NCBI RefSeq assembly: GCF_965363235.1
Contig: NC_134851.1
Location: 57,230,833 to 57,294,832, forward strand
Direction: 5' to 3'
DNA from: Mytilus galloprovincialis
Lineage: Eukaryota; Mollusca; Bivalvia; Mytilida; Mytilidae
DNA length: 64,000 bases
Position numbers and translations under genes: made by a program. Positions within the stretch are counted from its first letter, which is position 1, and every line of letters begins with the position of its first letter. The notes under the pieces were generated by a model that ran no database searches, was not told the origin of the DNA, and saw only the letters and a list, made by a program, of their open reading frames with translations. Positions 57,170-64,000 of the stretch are shown piece after piece.

Positions 57170-57300
57170 GCCTCATGAGAAGATGTGGTAGGATTGCCAA
57201 TGACACGACTCTCCATCAGAGACCGAAGATCATAGAAGTTAATGAACTAAAGGTTACTGTACGACCTTCAAGCATCATTGCAATTCGTGTAATGTCGTTT
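57170..57300 (+). repeat. R3 fragment
   Basis: GAGAAGATGTGGTAGGATTGC through GTTACTGTACGACCTTC matches the start of R3. The frame 57,124-57,321 lies in repeats. Confidence 0.6.
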
Positions 57301-57324
57301 TTCTCTCTCACACATATATAAATA

Positions 57325-57615
57325 AGAAGGTGTGGTATGATTGCCAATGAAAAAACTCTCTACCAGACTGAGACCAAATGACATAGATGTTAACACCTGT
57401 AATAAGTTACCGTACGATCTTCAACAATGAGCATCACCCATATACCGCATAGTCTGATAGAAAAGGATCCGAAATGACAAATATAAAACAATTCAAACGA
57501 GAAAAACAGACAGCCTGGTGTTTGTATAAAACAATGAAGAAAAAAAAACAAATTTGACAAATATGATATACAGCAACAAACAGCAACTACTAAATTTAAT
57601 TAAGGACACGACCTA
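57325..57615 (+). repeat. Interspersed repeat family R3
   Basis: AAGGTGTGGTATGATTGCC, CCGTACGATCTTCAACAATG, CAAACGAGAAAAACAG and AACAAACAGCAACTACT, in family order. Confidence 0.75.
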
Positions 57616-57849
57616 ATTTATAACAAACCAGTTCACTGAACTACAGGATATTGATATGAGTGAGATTTTAGTCTTTTTGGTTTTCTATCAACAACATTGT
57701 AACTGCGAATGGTGTTGGTAGTTATTATTGAACGGTTGGCTTGTTATTGTCTAACACTGAGACTTTCTTGCTCTGGGTTGGTATTTAGTTTTTCTATTAT
57801 TGTTTGTATTTTAATTACTTTTTGCTTTTGCCGCTATATCATATAAAAA
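57616..57849. other. Spacer between R3 copies
   Basis: Nothing recognised. Confidence 0.4.
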
Positions 57850-58165
57850 AAGAAGATGTGGTATGATTGCCAATGAGGCAACTCTCCACAAGAGACAAAA
57901 ATGACACAGACATTAAACACTATAGGTCACCGTACGGCCTTCAACAATGAGCAAAGCCCATACCGCATAGTCAGCTATAAAAAGCCCCGATATGACAATG
58001 TAAAACAATTCAAACGAGAAAACTAACGGCCTTATTTATAAAAAAAATATGAACGAAAAACAAAAAACAAATATGTAACACATAATCAAACGACAACGAC
58101 TGAATTACAGGCTCCTGACTTGGGACAGACAAATACATAAATAATGTGGCGGGGTTAAACCAGTT
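57850..58165 (+). repeat. Interspersed repeat family R3, well preserved
   Basis: From GAAGATGTGGTATGATTGCC to GTGGCGGGGTTAAACCAG, with CACCGTACGGCCTTCAACAA and CTCCTGACTTGGGACAG inside. Confidence 0.82.
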
Positions 58166-58269
58166 GTGACTGAATAAAATTAAGAAGATTTTGTGTAAAT
58201 GACAAAGAAACTTGACGAAACGAAATGTAAGGTTCCTGTATATATGTCAAATCGTATGCATTGTATGCA

Positions 58270-58440
58270 CTTAGCGAGTCCAGGGAGGTTGGGTTACGGT
58301 GGTGGGGACCCCCTCTTTTTGACGATAAATGCATTTGAATGGGGACATATGGTTGGACCGTTCCTTTTATCCTGGGTTATGAAACCCCTTTTCATCCTGG
58401 GTTAGGAAAACCCCATAAAAACGGCTGGATCTGCCACTGA
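58270..58440. mobile_element. MITE of the CAGTGGCGGATC family, worn
   Basis: Interior AATGCATTTGAATGGGGAC and ATATGGTTGGACC, and the right end GGATCTGCCACTGA, match the 41,446 copy. The left end is GCGAGTCCAGGG. The frame at 58,199-58,405 overlaps it. Confidence 0.7.
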
Positions 58441-59058
58441 TATGATGCATGATATTTTAACCAGACCATGTGTAAACTGTTGTTTAATTAGTGACATTCG
58501 ACCCTTTCCTTCAAAATTTGGAAGGGTGTACAGCTGTCTGAAATTTGACCAACATAATTGTAGTAATTTGAAATACAACAATGATTAAAAATGAAGAAAA
58601 TACTAACTCAAAAGATACCAACTTCCAAGCAAGGACCGAAGCTCATAAACTCGGCAATCAATAAACGCAGGACTTCGGGAATGTCCGGAGAGCCGACAGA
58701 CAACCTTGCTTCGGAAGTTGAAAAGATACATCGTGATTTTGTTGTTCTTTATTTTCAGTCAGAACAAAGTTGTGTTACTTTTTCAGGAATATATTATATT
58801 GCATGGCGCTAAAATTCATACAGCATTCAAATGATAATTTTACAGAAAAAGTCTTTAACATATATTGTGATATTTATATAATTATTGTGGTAAACATGAT
58901 TGTCTTCTTTTCTTTTCTGTTTTAAAATTTTATAAGGGTTATAACAGTAAATAAATAAAAGAAATCTTCTTCTGCATTATTTACCATTTGTGAAAATCAA
59001 AAATCAAAAAAAAAAAAATAGTTATTTTACTCAGAAATTATTCACATAATAACAAATG
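58441..59058. other. Non-genic stretch
   Basis: A 73-codon frame at 58,591-58,812 has no recognised domain. Confidence 0.4.
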
Positions 59059-59828
59059 AAACTAGAGGCTCTAAAGAGCCTGAATCGCTCACCTTGGTCT
59101 ATGTGCATATTAAACAAAGGACACAGATGGATTCATGATACAATTGTGTTTTTGGTGATGGTGATGTGTTTGTAGATCTTACTTACTAAACATTCTTGCT
59201 GCTTACAATTCTCTCTCTCTATAATGAACTTGGCCCAATAGTTACAAAGGAAAATATTTTGTAAAATGTATGAAAATTATTTAAAATTGACTCTAAAGGG
59301 CAATAACTCCTTAATGGGTCAATTGACCATTTTGGCCATGTTGACTTATTTGTAGGTCTTACATTGCTGTACATTATTGCTGTTTACAGTTTATCTCTAT
59401 CTATATTAATATTCAAGATAATAACCAAAAGCTGCAAAATTTTCTTAAAATTACAAATTCAGGGGCAGCAACCCTGAAAATTGCAGGGAAGATAGATCTT
59501 GTTTGACCTTATGAACAATTTTATTCAGTCAGATTTGCTCGAAATGCTTTGATTTTAGAGATATGAACCAAAAACTGCATTTTACCCCATATACTATTTT
59601 TAGCCATGTCGGCCATCTTGGTTGGCGGACGGGGTCTTCGGACACAATTTAAAAACTAGATACCATAATAATGATTGTGTACAAGTTTGGTTAAATTCTT
59701 CTATGTAGTTTCAAAGGAGAAGATTTTTGTAAATTTAAAGATAACAAAAATTTACTAAAAATGACTAAAAATTGACTCTAAAGCGCAATAACTCCTTAAG
59801 GGGTCAACTGACTATTTTGGTCATGTTG

Positions 59829-61637
59829 ATAGTTATCAAAAGTACCAGGATTATAATTTTATACGCCAGACGCGCGTTTCGTCTACATAAGACTCATCAG
59901 TGACGCTCAGATCAAAATAGTTAAAAAGCCAAACAAATACAAAGTTGAAGAGCATTGAGGACCCAAAATTCCAAAAAAGTTTTGCCAAATACGGCTAAGG
60001 TAATCTACTCCTGGGGTAAGAAAATCCTTAGTTTTTCGAAAAATTCAAAGTTTTATAAACAGAAAATTTATAATATGACCATATAATTGATATTCATGTC
60101 AACACCGAAGTGCTGACTACTGGGCTGGTGATACCCTCGGGGACGAAACGTCCACCAGCAGTGGCATCGACCCAGTGGTGTAAATAGTTATCAAAAGTAC
60201 CAGGATTATAATTTTATACGCCAGACGCGCGTTTCGTCTACATAAGACTCATCAGTGACGCTCAGATCAAAATAGTTAAAAAGCCAAACAAATACAAAGT
60301 TGAAGAGCATTGAGGACCCAAAATTCCAAAAAAGTTTTGCCAAATACGGCTAAGGTAATCTACTCCTGGGGTAAGAAAATCCTTAGTTTTTCGAAAAATT
60401 CAAAGTTTTATAAACAGAAAATTTATAATATGACCATATAATTGATATTCATGTCAACACCGAAGTGCTGACTACTGGGCTGGTGATACCCTCGGGGACG
60501 AAACGTCCACCAGCAGTGGCATCGACCCAGTGGTGTAAATAGTTATCAAAAGTACCAGGATTATAATTTTATACGCCAGACGCGCGTTTCGTCTACATAA
60601 GACTCATCAGTGACGCTCAGATCAAAATAGTTAAAAAGCCAAACAAATACAAAGTTGAAGAGCATTGAGGACCCAAAATTCCAAAAAAGTTTTGCCAAAT
60701 ACGGCTAAGGTAATCTACTCCTGGGGTAAGAAAATCCTTAGTTTTTCGAAAAATTCAAAGTTTTATAAACAGAAAATTTATAATATGACCATATAATTGA
60801 TATTCATGTCAACACCGAAGTGCTGACTACTGGGCTGGTGATACCCTCGGGGACGAAACGTCCACCAGCAGTGGCATCGACCCAGTGGTGTAAATAGTTA
60901 TCAAAAGTACCAGGATTATAATTTTATACGCCAGACGCGCGTTTCGTCTACATAAGACTCATCAGTGACGCTCAGATCAAAATAGTTAAAAAGCCAAACA
61001 AATACAAAGTTGAAGAGCATTGAGGACCCAAAATTCCAAAAAAGTTTTGCCAAATACGGCTAAGGTAATCTACTCCTGGGGTAAGAAAATCCTTAGTTTT
61101 TCGAAAAATTCAAAGTTTTATAAACAGAAAATTTATAATATGACCATATAATTGATATTCATGTCAACACCGAAGTGCTGACTACTGGGCTGGTGATACC
61201 CTCGGGGACGAAACGTCCACCAGCAGTGGCATCGACCCAGTGGTGTAAATAGTTATCAAAAGTACCAGGATTATAATTTTATACGCCAGACGCGCGTTTC
61301 GTCTACATAAGACTCATCAGTGACGCTCAGATCAAAATAGTTAAAAAGCCAAACAAATACAAAGTTGAAGAGCATTGAGGACCCAAAATTCCAAAAAAGT
61401 TTTGCCAAATACGGCTAAGGTAATCTACTCCTGGGGTAAGAAAATCCTTAGTTTTTCGAAAAATTCAAAGTTTTATAAACAGAAAATTTATAATATGACC
61501 ATATAATTGATATTCATGTCAACACCGAAGTGCTGACTACTGGGCTGGTGATACCCTCGGGGACGAAACGTCCACCAGCAGTGGCATCGACCCAGTGGTG
61601 TAAATAGTTATCAAAAGTACCAGGATTATAATTTTAT
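59829..61637 (-). repeat. Retrozyme-type tandem array 2 (five identical 355-bp monomers)
   Basis: ACCAGGATTATAA starts at 59,844, 60,199, 60,554, 60,909, 61,264 and 61,619, each exactly 355 bp apart. By eye the five monomers have no differences. The array starts within ATAGTTATCAAAAG and ends after GATTATAATTTTATA, a few bases from the predicted ribozyme cut, as expected if a linearised or circular multimer was copied into DNA. The body is similar to array 1 (CAACACCGAAGTGCTGACTA, CTTAGTTTTTCGAAAAATTC). Confidence 0.94.
59862..59906 (-). ncRNA. Hammerhead ribozyme, array 2 (intact core)
   Basis: The - strand sequence is the same as the type A motif of array 1: CTGATGA, four-pair stem II (GTCT/AGAC) with a TATGT loop, GAAA, ACGCGCGT, C, TGGCGTA. 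Identical copies at 60,217-60,261, 60,572-60,616, 60,927-60,971 and 61,282-61,326. Self-cleavage of a - strand transcript would release 355-nt units. Confidence 0.92.
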
Positions 61638-62096
61638 AATCATATATGGAGATTTTACTTCATCTCTATCTATAATAATATTCAAGCTAAAAACTAAACA
61701 CGGCCAAATTTCATTAAAATTACCAATTCAGGGGCAGCAACCTAATAACGGGTTGTCCGATTCATTTGAAAATTTCAGAGCAGATAGATAATGACCTAAT
61801 AAACAATGGCAGATTTTCTCTAAATGTTTTGGTTTTAGAGATATAAGCAAAAATCAACATTTTACCCCTATGGTCTATGTTTAGTCATGACGGCCATCAA
61901 GGTTAGTTGGCCGGGTCACCGGAGACATTTTTAAAACTAGATACCCCAATGAAAATTGTGGCCAAGTTTGGTTAAATAAGGCCCAGTAGTTTCAGAGGAG
62001 AAGATTTTTGTAAAAGTTAACGACGACGACGGACGACGGACGCCAGGTGATGAGAAAAGCTTACTTGGCCCTTCGGGACAGGTGAGCTAAAAAGGG

Positions 62097-63669
62097 ATCA
62101 AATACCGACAGCAGCACACCATTATGTGTGGACCATATGTTTTTTTCTTGAAAAACTGCGGAAGATGACCAAAAATTACTTAATTTTGGATGTAACAAGT
62201 CTTCTGATTTGCGGACAGTGTTTTGTCTATCAGCTCTTAGACATAGTTTTGTCTAGTGACCGTGACGTCATCGACCTTTTTCATGATTTTCTCCGGCCTA
62301 AAATGTAATTTAGAATTAAATTATAAGGACTGTCTATTCGAAATTAAATAGCATTAAAGATGTTGTGCACACTTTAAAAAATCATGCTACACCGGTTACT
62401 TAGTGTGCACCAAATTGTTGATGTTATTTCTTCTTAGTCAGAACAAATATTACAGTAAAATATAGCTCAAAATAGCAAATATTTTTCGCAGTGTTTGGGT
62501 ATTTCTATCAAACTATAAAGAAGATCTGTACTTTAAACGATAACCGAAATTGTCCTGAGAGCAAAGGTCTAGGATACTAACAGGTTTAATATCCTGAAAA
62601 GCAAAATTCAGATATAAGATATAAAACAATCCTTATATTTCACGTTAAAGTGTATTGTTGATGGAAAACTGGTTTAAAAAGACTGTATAACTGTACCACG
62701 GGAGATAATCTTAATATTAAAACAATTTTTTTTGCTTTTAGTTAGAACTAAAAACAAATATGATATTAACATGATCTAGCAACAAGCGACAACCACTGAA
62801 TACAGTCTCCAGGTTTTGGACAGACACAAAGTCAATTATAAATCTAGATTCTGAAACGGCGAATTGTTAATGTACATGTTGACATAATTTATGATACTTC
62901 GAAGCACTCCATTAACTTTTTAGAACTTTCCTTTCATAGATATTTTCAATAAGTTTTTCAGTTCTTAGCTACAAAGCCATAACTTTTAGTCCTGACGATA
63001 TTGTTTTGTCAATTTGCCGTTGTCAGCTTTGTTATTTTAAGGTCAAAAATGGTTAAAATGTGATTTTTTACAAAATGGATAGGTACATGTTTTAAAGGAA
63101 TTAAGCCGAAAACTTAACAAAGAAGATGAGTTAAAGTTATTTAACATGAAAATTCAATATGCGAGCTTAAGGCCAAATGCACATGAATTTTTTATTTATG
63201 ATTTTTCGTTACTTTATATACTACATGTAGTAGCATATACTACGGTTACACTTCCGATTTAAAAACAGAAAAGGCCGAAAGTTTTAAAGAAAAATATGTT
63301 CTTCTGTACAAGAACAGAAGTTTCGCCTCCTAGTCTATAGTATCTATTTATTGTAAATTGTTCAATATCATTTTGATTACAGGTATTATACCGGAAAATT
63401 GAACTTCTGTATATATGTCGTGTACATGTTATTATTTTTTATCGGTAATTCGTATATTTCCCTTTGATCTTACTGCCTAATATTTTCGAGTATCAACGTA
63501 CTGGCTGTATCACTGAAAATATTAGGCAATACATTGTGTGATGTCATAATTACCGATAAACAGAATAATAGGTAGTTTCGTTTTTGATACTGACTATATC
63601 ATGTGGAATATCTTATATCAAATATATGAGCAAAACTTTCAGTTTAGTAGCCAAAACTAAACTGTAGAG
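62097..63669. other. Non-genic stretch
   Basis: Short frames only (for example 62,126-62,308). An imperfect hairpin is visible around 63,443-63,563 (TATTTTTTATCGGTAATT and AATTACCGATAAACAGAATA), with inner arms TACTGCCTAATATTTTCGAG and CACTGAAAATATTAGGCAAT. Confidence 0.45.
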
Positions 63670-64000
63670 ATGGGAAACAGTATAGAAAAGAAATTTCACG
63701 ATAAAATAATTAAATTGTGTGATGACAATAAATCTTTAGTTCTAATAATTCAATATTTCCACGTGAAAGATACAGAGATGCTATTGGTAATGTTAAGGAA
63801 GCAAAATTAAGTCACAAAAGACTGCTCTTCAAACATATTTCTTACAGGGCAGTATGATGTTTTGAGTGTAGCAGGAATTGAAAAATTTATTATTGTACAG
63901 TATATGAACTTTATTCGTTGATGAGAGAACTGCACATTTGTTCTAGAGTTGGTCATGGAGGCATCCACAAAACATATAAGGAGTTAAAAAAAAAAATTGC
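63670..64000 (+). mobile_element. Integrase-like fragment (KRBA2/Ginger type), decayed and cut by the window edge
   Basis: Starts near ATG 63,670 (MGNSIEKKFHDKIIKLC), continues with YDVLSVAGIEKFI and ends with a zinc-binding H-H type segment, RVGHGGIHKTYKELKKK, that precedes the catalytic core in integrase-type proteins. I associate this order with the KRBA2-like/Ginger group. The copy is broken in a few places and its core lies beyond the window. Confidence 0.5.

Larger units (their letters stand above)
59059..62096. repeat. Long interspersed molluscan repeat, split by retrozyme array 2
   Basis: Begins AGAGGCTCTAAAGAGCCTGA with TCGCTCACCTTGGTCTATG and ends GACGACGGACGCCAGG ... CCCTTCGGGACAGGTGAGCT. 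The interior shows repeated near-duplicate sections (GGCAATAACTCCTTAATGGG at 59,299 and GCAATAACTCCTTAAGGGG at 59,784; CAGGGGCAGCAACC at 59,460 and 61,729). This is a common non-coding repeat in mussels as I recognise it. The part without the array is about 1.2 kb. The array lies at 59,829-61,637. Confidence 0.72.

Noticed and set aside
60119-60176. Second, + strand hammerhead ribozyme (CTGGTGA ... CGAAACG)
   Set aside because: The core A is G, the first pair of stem II cannot form, and the 57,068 copy changes GAAAC to TAACA while keeping the GGAC/GTCC stem. A simple hairpin explains it better.
1-64000. tRNA or rRNA genes
   Set aside because: No cloverleaf with A and B box sequences and no rRNA core segment was recognised on either strand by eye. 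A dedicated tRNA scan would settle this.

Overview
This is an A+T-rich, intron-bearing metazoan window. Its interspersed repeats and its family of B-box/TRIM-like genes point to a marine bivalve, most likely a mussel (Mytilus or a close relative). That identification rests on recognising the repeat families and was not tested by a search. Only three host genes look intact, all in the tripartite-motif (TRIM) or B-box family. About half of the rest can be assigned to repeats and nested mobile elements.

Layout. (1) 4.3-32.5 kb holds a tandemly triplicated segment. Each unit carries a RING-less B-box/coiled-coil/beta-propeller gene on the + strand behind a related upstream block. Copy A (7.8-10.3 kb) is a pseudogene with frameshifts, a stop and a large insertion. 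Copy B (15.0-16.7 kb) is nearly full length and without frameshifts but has three in-frame stops. Copy C (30,770-32,458) is an intact 562-residue gene. (2) 17.6-20.9 kb is a nest of elements: a TAA-flanked Harbinger-type element, into which a Mutator-like element with about 150 bp terminal inverted repeats inserted, which itself carries a small TAA-flanked MITE. (3) 26.8-30.4 kb is a MITE-like element split by an array of about 355-bp monomers. (4) 35.56-39.33 kb is a PIF/Harbinger transposon with both of its genes, mutated. (5) 45.8-56.1 kb holds two divergent RING-type TRIM genes, one with two exons on the - strand and one with a single exon on the + strand, separated by about 5 kb that includes a 21-bp minisatellite. 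(6) 56.3-62.1 kb is repeat-dense and contains a second array of about 355-bp monomers. (7) The right edge enters a decayed integrase-like (KRBA2/Ginger-type) fragment.

The most striking content is the 355-bp monomer family. Read on the - strand in both arrays, each monomer carries a compact type I hammerhead ribozyme: CTGATGA, a short stem II, GAAA, a tiny stem III and the GTC cleavage triplet, all inside a six-pair stem I. The monomers behave like metazoan retrozymes, non-autonomous retroelements that spread through self-cleaved circular RNAs. In the first array, monomers with an intact core alternate with monomers whose core reads CTGATAA, giving a 710-bp higher-order repeat. In the second array, five monomers appear identical and all have an intact core. 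Solitary copies, in several states of decay, lie at 6.9, 33.6, 35.5, 47.2 and 56.8 kb. Each full monomer also ends in a second conserved hairpin near 58 nt.

How the pieces relate: the TRIM-type proteins are probably ubiquitin ligases or scaffold-type sensors (inferred from the family). The repeats record a layered history in which the gene segment was triplicated first and the TTAA MITE of unit B and the ribozyme array of unit C came afterwards. No rRNA, tRNA, CRISPR array or prokaryotic-type operon was seen.
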